DNA of 64,000 nt from the NCBI GenBank assembly GCA_900546225.1, contig URBZ01000002.1:62001-126000 (forward strand), given 5' to 3'. Both the position numbers and the translations under genes were made by a program. Source of the stretch: an uncultured Rickettsiales bacterium (GTDB taxonomy: Bacteria; Pseudomonadota; Alphaproteobacteria; Rs-D84). The notes beneath the pieces are model-generated. The model was given only the letters and a program-made list of their open reading frames with translations. It had not been told where the DNA came from and made no database searches. Positions 1 to 6,638 of this stretch are shown here, piece after piece. How positions within the stretch are numbered: position 1 is the stretch's first letter; every line of letters begins with the position of its first letter.

Positions 1-287
1 GGTGTAATACCAAACGACAGAATCGTTTCTGCGATGGCAACCGCAACCATATATGACAGGCGCGGATCGCGTTCGGGCGCACTGAAAATAAAACTGGCGT
101 ACAAATTACCATGGTGCGACACCCACGTACGACGATAGCGGCCACGACCGGCGGATTGGGCCTCGGCCATGACAATGGTGTGATCGCGCGCCGTACCGGA
201 CGCCACCATGTCCAACGCGTATGTTTGGGTACTGGGTATTTTATCAAAAGAAATCAATTTATATCCGGCCAATTTTATACACCCCAT
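1..287 (-). CDS. birA: Biotin--[acetyl-CoA-carboxylase] ligase (BirA), 3' part missing at window edge
   Basis: Translation from ATG at 287 leftwards gives an open frame to the window edge (about 95 residues). It contains STQTYALDM near residue 20 and AEAQSAGRGRYRRTWVS, followed by GNLYASFIF. The GRGR-x-R-x-W segment is the biotinyl-5'-AMP binding loop of biotin protein ligases. The family attaches biotin to the carrier domain of acetyl-CoA carboxylase. No N-terminal winged helix precedes the catalytic domain in this frame, so it looks like a monofunctional ligase. The start overlaps the end of the upstream regulator-like gene by 29 bp, suggesting translational coupling. The C-terminal part lies outside the window. 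Confidence 0.85.
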   Translation of the reverse strand, partial: MGCIKLAGYKLISFDKIPSTQTYALDMVASGTARDHTIVMAEAQSAGRGRYRRTWVSHHGNLYASFIFSAPERDPRLSYMVAVAIAETILSFGIT

Positions 288-750
288 TGTTATTTTGAAT
301 CAGTTCCCGTCCAAATGTCCGGCGCAGTTGATATATTGCCGTGTCAACCGTATGCGTGGCGGCATTTGGGGAATAGCCCAGTGCAACCTTTAACTGGGCC
401 GCGGTCATACCGCCCGTCTGGGTCAACAGAACGACAATCTGGCGTTGCAGGCGTGGTAACGCCACATCGCGTCCAAACACATTGCGAATAATATTTGAAT
501 TGTCCATTGCCGCCAATATTGCCGCCTTTAATTCCATGGCGGTGGCACGTGGCGGAATATTCAGCGCATCGAAATCCACCGCGGTCACATCGGGCGAATC
601 CAGCACCGTCGCATTCAAATCAGACAATATGCGACGCCACACGGTATCTGCGGAATAGATTCTGATGCCATTTAACATATGTTCAGCATAAACGAACCAT
701 GCGCGATTGTCCATAAAAAATACCGCGCACCACCCCATGCGCGGCATCAT
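259..750 (-). CDS. Winged-helix (response-regulator C-terminal-like) protein
   Basis: About 163 residues from the tandem ATGs at 750/747. The C-terminal half, from about residue 85, has the layout of an OmpR/PhoB-type winged helix: LTQTGGMTAAQLKVALGYS, then a recognition-helix-like THTVDTAIYQLRRTFG, then a wing ending NNNGVYKIG. The N-terminal half has no recognisable receiver domain. It starts 13 bp after the HTH gene upstream and overlaps birA, so the three probably form one minus-strand operon. Function is inferred from fold only; it may be a DNA-binding regulator. A longer reading extends to 966 but would overlap the HTH gene, so the shorter start is preferred. Confidence 0.6.
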   Translation of the reverse strand: MMPRMGWCAVFFMDNRAWFVYAEHMLNGIRIYSADTVWRRILSDLNATVLDSPDVTAVDFDALNIPPRATAMELKAAILAAMDNSNIIRNVFGRDVALPRLQRQIVVLLTQTGGMTAAQLKVALGYSPNAATHTVDTAIYQLRRTFGRELIQNNNGVYKIGRI

Positions 751-763
751 CAGATTTGTGCGA

Positions 764-1009
764 TTATTCGCGCGAACGTGCGGGCGGGTCAATAAACTTG
801 GTAAAATCGGCGATATTTGCACCCGTTGACGACAGTATCTTGGAAATACTGTTGGTTGATGGCCAGCGTGGCTGCCCTTCGCGCGACCAGCGTTTGCTGC
901 GGTTAAATGTGGTTGGATCAAGGCCGCTGCATCGGGCCAATCCGGAACAAGACATGCCGTGTTCATCGGCGAAACGTTCTATTGCGCGCCATACATCTTC
1001 GTGTGTCAT
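764..1009 (-). CDS. Small HTH regulator (N-terminal-domain-only relative of S24/LexA-type repressors)
   Basis: 81 residues beginning MTHEDVWRAIERFADEHG. The start at 1009 is set by AGGAG six bases upstream. The segment SGLARCSGLDPTTFNRSKRW is a helix-turn-helix, and GQPRWPSTNSISKIL is the conserved linker seen at the N-terminus of alphaproteobacterial S24-peptidase repressors. The protein stops where the peptidase domain should begin, so it cannot self-cleave like LexA. A close paralogue with the same truncation lies at 37115-37357. It heads the apparent operon leading to birA. Confidence 0.7.
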   Translation of the reverse strand: MTHEDVWRAIERFADEHGMSCSGLARCSGLDPTTFNRSKRWSREGQPRWPSTNSISKILSSTGANIADFTKFIDPPARSRE

Positions 1010-1184
1010 ATCATTCTCCTGTGGTTTTGTGCCAGTTATTGTGAACCTGTACAGTGATTTTATGCCCAGCACCCCGCGGTCGCAACAAGTGCCATTTCCT
1101 AGGAATATCAACAAGTTAGGCAATAAATCCCACCATGAAAAAACACCTATAAAAATTGTCTAAAAATTTTTTTGACAAATATTC

Positions 1185-1213
1185 TTGACAAATAACAAAA
1201 ATTGTATTACATT
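1185..1213 (+). promoter_or_regulatory. Sigma70-type promoter of candidate small RNA
   Basis: TTGACA at 1185-1190, 17 bp, then TACATT at 1208-1213. Predicted transcription start is near 1220. No protein gene follows before the terminator at about 1398. Confidence 0.55.
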
Positions 1214-1219
1214 TCGATT

Positions 1220-1398
1220 CGTCAAAGGGGGCAACCCCAGCGACGCGGGGTTCAGGGATTCAGACTCCCTCCTACATTCTCTCTCCTCTGGACTCTGGGC
1301 CCCAACCCTTTTATCAGTTTAGAATGCCCATTTCTTTTTCTCCTTTCCTTCCTTTCAGGGCATTCGGAAACACCGCTGGGCAACACCGGCGGCGTTTT
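1220..1398 (+). ncRNA. Candidate small RNA with pyrimidine-rich loops and terminator
   Basis: The stretch has no convincing reading frame but is highly structured. It opens with GGGG-GCAA-CCCC, a GNRA-type hairpin. A perfect 8-bp stem GAATGCCC/GGGCATTC follows, enclosing a loop made almost only of C and U, with several UCCUU/CCUUCC anti-Shine-Dalgarno-like motifs. CTCCCTCC and CTCTCCTC motifs lie between. It ends in stem CCGCTGG/CCGGCGG followed by seven T. A TTGACA-17-TACATT promoter sits just upstream. The layout resembles alphaproteobacterial trans-acting sRNAs that use CU-rich loops to mask ribosome binding sites, but that role is inference. Confidence 0.5.
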
Positions 1399-1402
1399 TT
1401 TA

Positions 1403-1431
1403 TTGTATTTGCGGCGTAAAACCCATATAAT
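1403..1431 (+). promoter_or_regulatory. Promoter of leader RNA upstream of XRE gene
   Basis: TTGTAT at 1403-1408, 17 bp, perfect TATAAT at 1426-1431. Predicted start is near 1438. It lies directly after the terminator of the preceding candidate sRNA. Confidence 0.6.
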
Positions 1432-1437
1432 GTTTGT

Positions 1438-1614
1438 GCAATGGCGTGTTGCCGTTGTGGGGAATAGAAACCCCTTCAAACGCGTTTTGGCAACGCCAAA
1501 ATGAAAAGTACTCCAACCCGCTGGTTGGAGGTGTGTGAATATATTGAATAAACACACTATTTCGTTTGAGTAGTTTCTAACCTCCAACCACCTGAATTTT
1601 CTGGTGGTTTTTTG
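1438..1614 (+). ncRNA. Structured leader RNA, copy 1 of a three-member family, with intrinsic terminator
   Basis: Between a clear promoter and the XRE gene lies about 177 nt of structured RNA. GGGG at 1459-1462 pairs with CCCC at 1471-1474. TCCAACC (1512-1518) can pair with GGTTGGA (1523-1529), but the same segment extended (GGTTGGAGGT, 1523-1532) is perfectly complementary to ACCTCCAACC (1580-1589). That downstream segment shares four bases with the 5' arm of the terminator AACCACC/GGTGGTT (1586-1609), which is followed by a T run. Copies with the same plan lie at about 41340-41556 and 51741-51950. It is either an attenuator/riboswitch-like leader of the XRE gene or a stand-alone terminated RNA. 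Confidence 0.55.
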
Positions 1615-1641
1615 TTGTACAAACGCACAAAAGGAATACCG

Positions 1642-1989
1642 ATGGTTGGAATTGCAAAGACGTTCGCCGAACAAGAATTTAACCGCTGTGCGGGCGAATT
1701 TCTGCGACGCGCACGCGAATTTATGGGCGTATCACAACAAGAACTGGGCCGACGCACCGGTATCACGCCACAACAAATTCAAAAGTACGAATCTGGGACA
1801 AATCGCGTGTCTGTGTGGCGCATGTGTCAAATTGCAAACGCGCTGGGGGTATCGGTTGTTCCATTCTTTGAAAACGATTTTCCAAATGCGCCATGCCGCG
1901 TGTTGGACTATAACCGCGTGCAACGCCTGATTGACGATATGGCGCAAAATGTCCGCATGTTAAAGCGCGAACTGATGAATAATAACTGA
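1642..1989 (+). CDS. XRE-family helix-turn-helix regulator
   Basis: 115 residues starting MVGIAKTF, with AAAGGA upstream of ATG 1642. Residues about 25-80 form a canonical XRE/Cro HTH: MGVSQQELGRRTGITPQQIQ, KYESGTNRVS, then IANALGVSVVPFF. The C-terminal part, RVQRLIDDMAQNVRMLKREL, looks like a short coiled coil that could dimerise. This is typical of alphaproteobacterial cytoplasmic repressors. It lies about 30 nt after the leader-RNA terminator, so expression may depend on read-through. It converges with the methyltransferase gene, ending 2 bp from that gene's stop. Target genes cannot be told from the sequence. Confidence 0.85.
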   Translation: MVGIAKTFAEQEFNRCAGEFLRRAREFMGVSQQELGRRTGITPQQIQKYESGTNRVSVWRMCQIANALGVSVVPFFENDFPNAPCRVLDYNRVQRLIDDMAQNVRMLKRELMNNN

Positions 1990-1990
1990 T

Positions 1991-2914
1991 TTATTTTTCA
2001 AATACCGCAAACAATTCCCAATGGTCACTGCCCACAAATTGGTCAACGGGAATCAGTTGACGCATCCGGTATCCGCCATTGGTCAATATGCGCGCATCAC
2101 GCATAAATGTTTGTGGGTTGCACGACACGTATATTACGCGGGACGTGGTTGATTTAACCAATTCTTTGCATTGTGCCAATGCACCCGCGCGTGGCGGATC
2201 CATAACAACGCAATCACACGCACGCAACATACCAACCGTCAGCGGGTGCGTGAACAAATCACGCTTTACGCCCGTGCCCACAATGTCAAACCCGTCGGCG
2301 TTGAGTGCAAATGTAAAATTTCCCAGACCGCAAAACAAATCTGCGATATGATGTGCACCGGACGCCGCCGCGACAACCATATTCCGCAACGCGTCCGCAC
2401 TGGCCACCGTTGGTTGCAAGAATGCCGCCGGTGGGTATGCGACGGCGCGCCCAGAAAAGTTCACCTGTGGTGCGCCGGTTTGCCGTATCGTACGGTCATT
2501 CCACGTAATGCGAATTGCAGGAATTTTCATCGCCGCATCGCGAAATTCCGCCGTAAAGTATGGAACATTTGATGATATTGCAATATCAATGCCGTTGTCA
2601 CACGATGTAATCAGGCATGCACCCGCCGCCGTCCATGGCAATGCCGCCACCGCCGGCAAAATTTCATTTATTTCTGGCACTAAATTCGGGCACGTGCGCA
2701 CGGGCACAATATTTTTGGAATGTGGGGCAAAGAACCCAAAACGACCATCTGCGAATGCGAAATCGGCGCGACGGCGCAATCCCGCTGGCGTCCACACGGC
2801 ATCGCCAGTAATTGGCAAATCGCGCAGCAATGCCATTTTCTGGTCGTGATAGTCAGCAGCGGCAAAATCAAATTTGCAACCACCACAAACGCCAAAGAAC
2901 GGACATGTTTTCAT
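1991..2914 (-). CDS. TrmA/RlmC/RlmD-type RNA (uracil-C5) methyltransferase
   Basis: 307 residues. The N-terminus has the 4Fe-4S motif C-x5-C-G-G-C (CPFFGVCGGC) and a later fourth cysteine (VRTCPN). The Rossmann SAM motif is HIADLFCGLGNFTFAL, then VVMDPPRAG. The catalytic nucleophile is the cysteine of YVSCNPQTFMRD and the general base is the glutamate of DHWELFAVF. These are hallmarks of m5U-forming enzymes acting on 23S rRNA or tRNA. It is shorter than E. coli RlmD and lacks an N-terminal TRAM domain, more like RlmC. It is the last gene of an operon, starting 6 bp after the outer-membrane protein gene. The exact RNA target is not decidable here. Confidence 0.85.
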   Translation of the reverse strand: MKTCPFFGVCGGCKFDFAAADYHDQKMALLRDLPITGDAVWTPAGLRRRADFAFADGRFGFFAPHSKNIVPVRTCPNLVPEINEILPAVAALPWTAAGACLITSCDNGIDIAISSNVPYFTAEFRDAAMKIPAIRITWNDRTIRQTGAPQVNFSGRAVAYPPAAFLQPTVASADALRNMVVAAASGAHHIADLFCGLGNFTFALNADGFDIVGTGVKRDLFTHPLTVGMLRACDCVVMDPPRAGALAQCKELVKSTTSRVIYVSCNPQTFMRDARILTNGGYRMRQLIPVDQFVGSDHWELFAVFEK

Positions 2915-2920
2915 TTATTC

Positions 2921-3568
2921 TCAGAAATTCAGACGAACACCGGCACGGAACTGATGCGCGGTTGGCGCAAAATCAGACAGACCCGCAAATTCTGGTTTGA
3001 ACATATATATGTACCGATAACCTAAATCAACCGTAAAATGTTCACCCAGTTCAAATCCAACCCCCGCCAATGCCGCGGCAACTGGGCTGATTTTTTTGTC
3101 CAAGTGAACGTCGTCACCACTGTTCCACGACAGACCCGCGCCCGCGCCAACATACGGCACAATGCGTTGTGAATGGAACAGACGATACATGCTGTCGATA
3201 CGGGCATCAAATATCGCATTCACAAATGCCGTGTCGCCCGTCAATTTGAACGCGTCCCATTCGGCGGCGGTGCGAACATAGTTCGCTTCGACACGGAAAG
3301 TATCAAAGATACGGACGCCGGCGACGGCCTCGAACGATGAAGTGTTTTTGCCCGCCACATGCAGCATGTCATCGGACGTATAACTGTCCCACATTGAAAA
3401 ATCATACATGCCACCGACATAGAAACGGTGCATACGGGCAAATGCCTCGTCATCATTGCCAGAAATTGCCGCAACGGGGGTTTTGACCTGTTCCACGCGA
3501 TACGGGATTGCCGCGGACGCCACCGCTGGCATTAAACCAATCAGACAAAACAAGAATCCATATTTCAT
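2921..3568 (-). CDS. Outer-membrane beta-barrel protein (OmpA/Omp25-like barrel)
   Basis: About 215 residues with a clear signal peptide, MKYGFLFCLIGLMPAVASA. The mature part alternates aromatic and polar residues typical of an 8-stranded barrel: FYVGGMYDFSMWD, VRIFDTFRVEANYVR, GAGAGLSWNS, VDLGYRYIYMF. It ends in HQFRAGVRLNF, with the terminal phenylalanine recognised by the Bam machinery. The ATG at 3568 has GGGGG nine bases upstream; a longer start at 3586 overlaps the stop of the preceding gene as ATGA. It is probably co-transcribed with the paralogous barrel gene upstream and the RNA methyltransferase downstream. Confidence 0.8.
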   Translation of the reverse strand: MKYGFLFCLIGLMPAVASAAIPYRVEQVKTPVAAISGNDDEAFARMHRFYVGGMYDFSMWDSYTSDDMLHVAGKNTSSFEAVAGVRIFDTFRVEANYVRTAAEWDAFKLTGDTAFVNAIFDARIDSMYRLFHSQRIVPYVGAGAGLSWNSGDDVHLDKKISPVAAALAGVGFELGEHFTVDLGYRYIYMFKPEFAGLSDFAPTAHQFRAGVRLNF

Positions 3569-3582
3569 TTTATATGCCCCCA

Positions 3583-4353
3583 TCAAAAGTTCACACGGAA
3601 TGACGCCATAACGTTGCTGATGTTATCAACACCGCCATCACGCACACCCCAACCAAATCCATGACCAATCATCATATTGTACTGATACATAACATCAATA
3701 CCAATCAAATCGGTCAACATTACGTTAAAGCCCAACGCGGCGCGTGGTGCGGCAATAACAAATCCATCTGCGCCGGCGCGACCCTGAAATTCATATTGGC
3801 CAAATCCCGCACCCAGCCCCATGAACGGCACAAATGTGCGACGACGTGTGATATCACCCGTCTGGACATAGCGGCGTGCAAAATCAAAATACAGCATTGC
3901 ACCAACCGTACGATAATCCGCCGTGATGTCTTTGATATCTGAAAATTTCAGCGTTGTGGATTGAAAGTCAACCTCTGTCCGGACATACGATGATAAATTC
4001 CAACCCAAACCAATCTGGGTCGCATAGCCGCCACTGGCATCGAATTTTTCATCGCCAATTTTCGCCTGATCGGTGGCAAAGCCCAAATTCAGACCCGCAC
4101 CCATACGAACATACATTGTCGTTGGAATAAACATTTGGGTATCGGCATTGTCCGCCGCCCCAACGGTCTGGTACACGTCCGCGCCCAATTCCCCAGGGGC
4201 GGTGTCCGGCAACACATCAACGTTTGCACGCGCACCAACCAAATCCAGTCCGGTTTTAACCTCGCGCTGGAAGGCAGAATTACTGTACCCAGCCGCGCCG
4301 GACGCCATCGGCATCAGCACCGCCAGAACCCCAAACCAAGAAATCTGTTTCAT
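3583..4353 (-). CDS. Outer-membrane beta-barrel protein
   Basis: 256 residues with signal peptide MKQISWFGVLAVLMPMASGAAG. Barrel-like strands follow, such as YVRMGAGLNLGFA, YATQIGLGWNLSSYVRTEVD and FVPFMGLGAGFGQYEF, with C-terminal terminal strand NVMASFRVNF ending in F. This matches the outer-membrane barrel domain common as surface antigens in alphaproteobacteria. It heads the minus-strand operon barrel-barrel-RNA methyltransferase and lies divergent from lpxI. Ligand or pore function is not evident. Confidence 0.8.
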   Translation of the reverse strand: MKQISWFGVLAVLMPMASGAAGYSNSAFQREVKTGLDLVGARANVDVLPDTAPGELGADVYQTVGAADNADTQMFIPTTMYVRMGAGLNLGFATDQAKIGDEKFDASGGYATQIGLGWNLSSYVRTEVDFQSTTLKFSDIKDITADYRTVGAMLYFDFARRYVQTGDITRRRTFVPFMGLGAGFGQYEFQGRAGADGFVIAAPRAALGFNVMLTDLIGIDVMYQYNMMIGHGFGWGVRDGGVDNISNVMASFRVNF

Positions 4354-4440
4354 ATTTTTTCGCCTGTTTATTTATTATGCAGAAATTTTATCATAAATTG
4401 CAACTTGATTCCAGCCCCTTTTGCGCGTATGATTCTGGAC

Positions 4441-5265
4441 ATGAAGAAAAAAAGCACAGATAAAAAAATCGCCCTGATTGCAGGCGCGTTGGATTTGCCG
4501 TTCTTTACCCGCGATGCGTTGCGCCGCAATGGCTGGGACGTGTATATCGTGGGGTTAAAGAATTTTGTAAATCCAGAATTGAATCCTGATTTAACGGTGC
4601 GATTGGGCGGCGCGTGGCCGGCAATTCGCGAATTTCGCCGGCGCGGGATTCATAAACTGACATTTGTGGGGGCACTGGGTCACCCGAATTTTTCTGATAT
4701 TCGTCCGGACTGGTGGTCAATCGGAATGCTGTTCAGCATTATGAAACATCAAAAAGGATACGATTCTATGGGGGTTGCATTGAACAAGGCACTGGAAAAA
4801 CGTGGATTTGAAATTGTCGCGGCACAGGACGCCGCGCCGGAACTGGCATTCGAAACGGCGGGCGTAAAAACCAAGGCAAAGCCCACCGCACGCGACACGC
4901 GCGACATTGAACGCGCGGTGGATGTTTCGCACACCATTGGTGCCGCCGACATTGGCGCATCGGTCGTGGTTGATAAACAGGTAATCGCGGTCGAAGCAGC
5001 CGAAGGTACGGCGAAAATGCTGGAACGTGTTGTTGACATGCGCAAAAACAAACGCCGCGCCAGCGGTGTCTTTGCCAAGATGACCAAACCAGGTCAAGAT
5101 TTGCGCATTGATATTCCGGCGATTGGTGTTGACACCGTGCGCGCGGTTGCGGCGGCGCACCTGCGCGGGATTATTGTAAATGCAAAAACATGCTTTGTGG
5201 TTGATAAAGAGGCCACAATCCGTGCCGCAAATGATGCAAAAATATTTATCGTTGCCGTGGAATAA
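4441..5265 (+). CDS. lpxI: UDP-2,3-diacylglucosamine pyrophosphatase LpxI
   Basis: 274 residues from ATG 4441 (an in-frame ATG at 4429 is also possible; neither has a strong Shine-Dalgarno). The protein matches the LpxI (DUF1009) layout: IALIAGALDLPFFTRDALRR at the N-terminus, RLGGAWPAIREFRRRGI, then a C-terminal catalytic domain with GAADIGASVVVDKQVIAVEA, KMTKPGQDLRIDIPAIGVDT and HLRGIIVNAKTCFVVDK. LpxI hydrolyses UDP-2,3-diacylglucosamine to 2,3-diacylglucosamine-1-phosphate in lipid A synthesis and replaces LpxH in alphaproteobacteria. It is usually in the lpxA-lpxB cluster; here it stands alone, followed by a terminator. Confidence 0.9.
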   Translation: MKKKSTDKKIALIAGALDLPFFTRDALRRNGWDVYIVGLKNFVNPELNPDLTVRLGGAWPAIREFRRRGIHKLTFVGALGHPNFSDIRPDWWSIGMLFSIMKHQKGYDSMGVALNKALEKRGFEIVAAQDAAPELAFETAGVKTKAKPTARDTRDIERAVDVSHTIGAADIGASVVVDKQVIAVEAAEGTAKMLERVVDMRKNKRRASGVFAKMTKPGQDLRIDIPAIGVDTVRAVAAAHLRGIIVNAKTCFVVDKEATIRAANDAKIFIVAVE

Positions 5266-5291
5266 AAAATGCCCCATTGGGGCGTTTTTTA
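5266..5291 (+). terminator. Intrinsic terminator after lpxI
   Basis: GCCCC-att-GGGGC (5271-5283) followed by a T run. Confidence 0.85.
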
Positions 5292-5344
5292 GAGCATAGA
5301 TAAGAGAGCACAGATAATAGATAGCGCGCCGAATGGCGCGCGTG

Positions 5345-5500
5345 TTTATTCACTGGATTGCTTCGTCATTTCATTCCTCGCAATGAAACCGAGCGGTACG
5401 CGAAGGTTGCGGCAAGAACGTTAGTCCGCAGTCGACACACGTTCTAGAATCTCTGTCATTGCGAGCGAGCGTAGCGATGCGCGGCAATCCAGTGAATAAA
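5345..5500. repeat. Palindromic repeat (Rickettsiales-like 'GGATTGC...GCAATCC' element), copy 1
   Basis: Perfect 17-bp terminal inverted repeats: TTTATTCACTGGATTGC at 5345-5361 and its complement at 5484-5500. An inner pair follows: CTCGCAATGA (5377-5386) against TCATTGCGAG. The region between 5292 and 5615 has no gene. Small GCGCGC/GTGCGC hairpins flank the element on both sides. A second copy with the same arms lies at 14006-14094. Elements with GGATTGCTTCGTC/TCGCAATGAC arms are widespread in Rickettsiales and other genomes as non-coding palindromes or MITE remnants. Confidence 0.75.
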
Positions 5501-5564
5501 AAAGTGCGCCGATGGCGCACATCAAACTATATCACTCTATCACTTATTCACTTTATCACTAATC

Positions 5565-5611
5565 AGTAACCCTCCCCGTCCACTACGCGGACACCCCTCC
5601 CGATGGAGGGG
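5565..5611. repeat. Short GC-rich palindromic repeat (CCCCTCC/GGAGGGG type), copy 1
   Basis: CCCCTCC (5594-5600), cgat, GGAGGGG (5605-5611), preceded by a CCGTCC-x4-GCGGAC mini-palindrome. A related but longer-looped copy is at 13904-13959. Non-coding. Confidence 0.55.
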
Positions 5612-5615
5612 AATA

Positions 5616-5642
5616 AAAAAACGGGGCGATGCCCCGTTTTTT
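5616..5642 (-). terminator. Intrinsic terminator after FKBP-like lipoprotein gene
   Basis: AACGGGGC-gat-GCCCCGTT hairpin with A/T runs on both sides, placed immediately after the stop codon of the minus-strand gene. Confidence 0.8.
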
Positions 5643-5973
5643 ATTTAATGATATCTTGGACGGTGACTTTGAACACAACGTCTTGGCCCGCCAATTCTGG
5701 GTAATAATTCGTTGGGAATGTGATATTGATATCACGGGTTTCGCCACGCGCCATACCGACCAGTTGTTCTTCGAATCCGGGGACGAATGTGTTGCTGCCC
5801 AGTGTCAATTTGTAGCCCGTTGCCGTGCCCCCTGGGAATTGAACGCCATCTTTGAATCCGGCAAAGTCAATAACGACGGTGTCGCCATTTTTTGCAACAT
5901 CGTTTGCATTGCTGTCGCACGCGCCCAGCGCAAATGCCCCAGCGGCAATAACTGCGGTCATGATTTTTTTCAT
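5641..5973 (-). CDS. FKBP-type peptidyl-prolyl isomerase-like lipoprotein
   Basis: 110 residues. Start at ATG 5973 follows AAAGGGTG. The N-terminus MKKIMTAVIAAGAFALGAC is a signal peptide with lipobox LGAC, so the protein should be lipid-anchored in the envelope. The rest is a compact FKBP fold: GDTVVIDFAGFKDGVQFPGG, FVPGFEEQLVGMARGETRDI, FPTNYYPELAGQDVVFKVTV. This is closest to the PPIase domain of trigger factor. It probably assists folding of exported proteins. It lies 19 bp behind another lipoprotein gene in the same direction. Confidence 0.8.
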   Translation of the reverse strand: MKKIMTAVIAAGAFALGACDSNANDVAKNGDTVVIDFAGFKDGVQFPGGTATGYKLTLGSNTFVPGFEEQLVGMARGETRDINITFPTNYYPELAGQDVVFKVTVQDIIK

Positions 5974-5992
5974 CTGTTCACCCTTTTGTAAG

Positions 5993-6556
5993 TTATTTAT
6001 TATAAACACATCTGAAACCGTATTCGCGCATGGTTGCACCCTCGGCCTCAATTCTATAATCAAAGAACGGTGTTGGGCGCATCACATCAAACGATGGGCG
6101 GTCATACACCATAACAATGCTGTCCGCGTTGCGACCACAAACACGTTTCATTTCGAAATCTGCAACCTGACCCAAGATGGCGCGGCTGTCGCCATCAACG
6201 TCCATGCCGTCGGCGTTCTGAATCAGACGCAGGCGCATTTCACGCAAATCGGTATTTCCCAACAAGATTTGCACGCGAACCATTGCACCCTTGTATTCCT
6301 GCCAGCGAGTTTCCATGCGCGACGTGTTCCACTTGTTATTGGATTTTTCTTTCTCTTCGGCGGTTTTCGGTTTATACGAATCAATATTAGAATACTGATT
6401 GTCCGATTGCATAAACGTGCTGGTACGTTCGTTGTACAACGGTGCGTCCGTGCCGCCCTGGGCAAAATCTTTCTCGTTATAAGGGGTGTCAGAATCAGTT
6501 GCGCAACCGCCCAGAATCAATGCACCGCACACCATAAACAGCAAGGATTTTTTCAT
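5993..6556 (-). CDS. Lipoprotein of unknown function
   Basis: 187 residues from ATG 6556 (AGAGAG upstream). Signal peptide MKKSLLFMVCGALILGGC carries lipobox LGGC, with alanine at +2, which in Gram-negatives favours outer-membrane sorting. The mature part is hydrophilic, with a K/E-rich segment TAEEKEKSNNKW and a C-terminal domain holding two cysteines (MKRVCGRN and YGFRCVYNK) that could form a disulfide. No family is recognised. It is the first gene of a two-gene unit with the FKBP-like lipoprotein and is divergent from virB11. Confidence 0.7.
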   Translation of the reverse strand: MKKSLLFMVCGALILGGCATDSDTPYNEKDFAQGGTDAPLYNERTSTFMQSDNQYSNIDSYKPKTAEEKEKSNNKWNTSRMETRWQEYKGAMVRVQILLGNTDLREMRLRLIQNADGMDVDGDSRAILGQVADFEMKRVCGRNADSIVMVYDRPSFDVMRPTPFFDYRIEAEGATMREYGFRCVYNK

Positions 6557-6638
6557 AATCAATCTCTCTTGTTTTTTTTAATTTTATCAAATAATCCTTT
6601 TTGATTCAAGGGCGGATTTATGATAAAATCAAAACATA

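Noticed and set aside
111..491. 126-codon plus-strand frame over the birA region
   Set aside because: It is the opposite-strand shadow of birA and the winged-helix gene; no motif or Shine-Dalgarno.
1642..1989. XRE gene and leader as a toxin-antitoxin pair
   Set aside because: No second small protein gene is adjacent; the upstream region is better explained as structured RNA.
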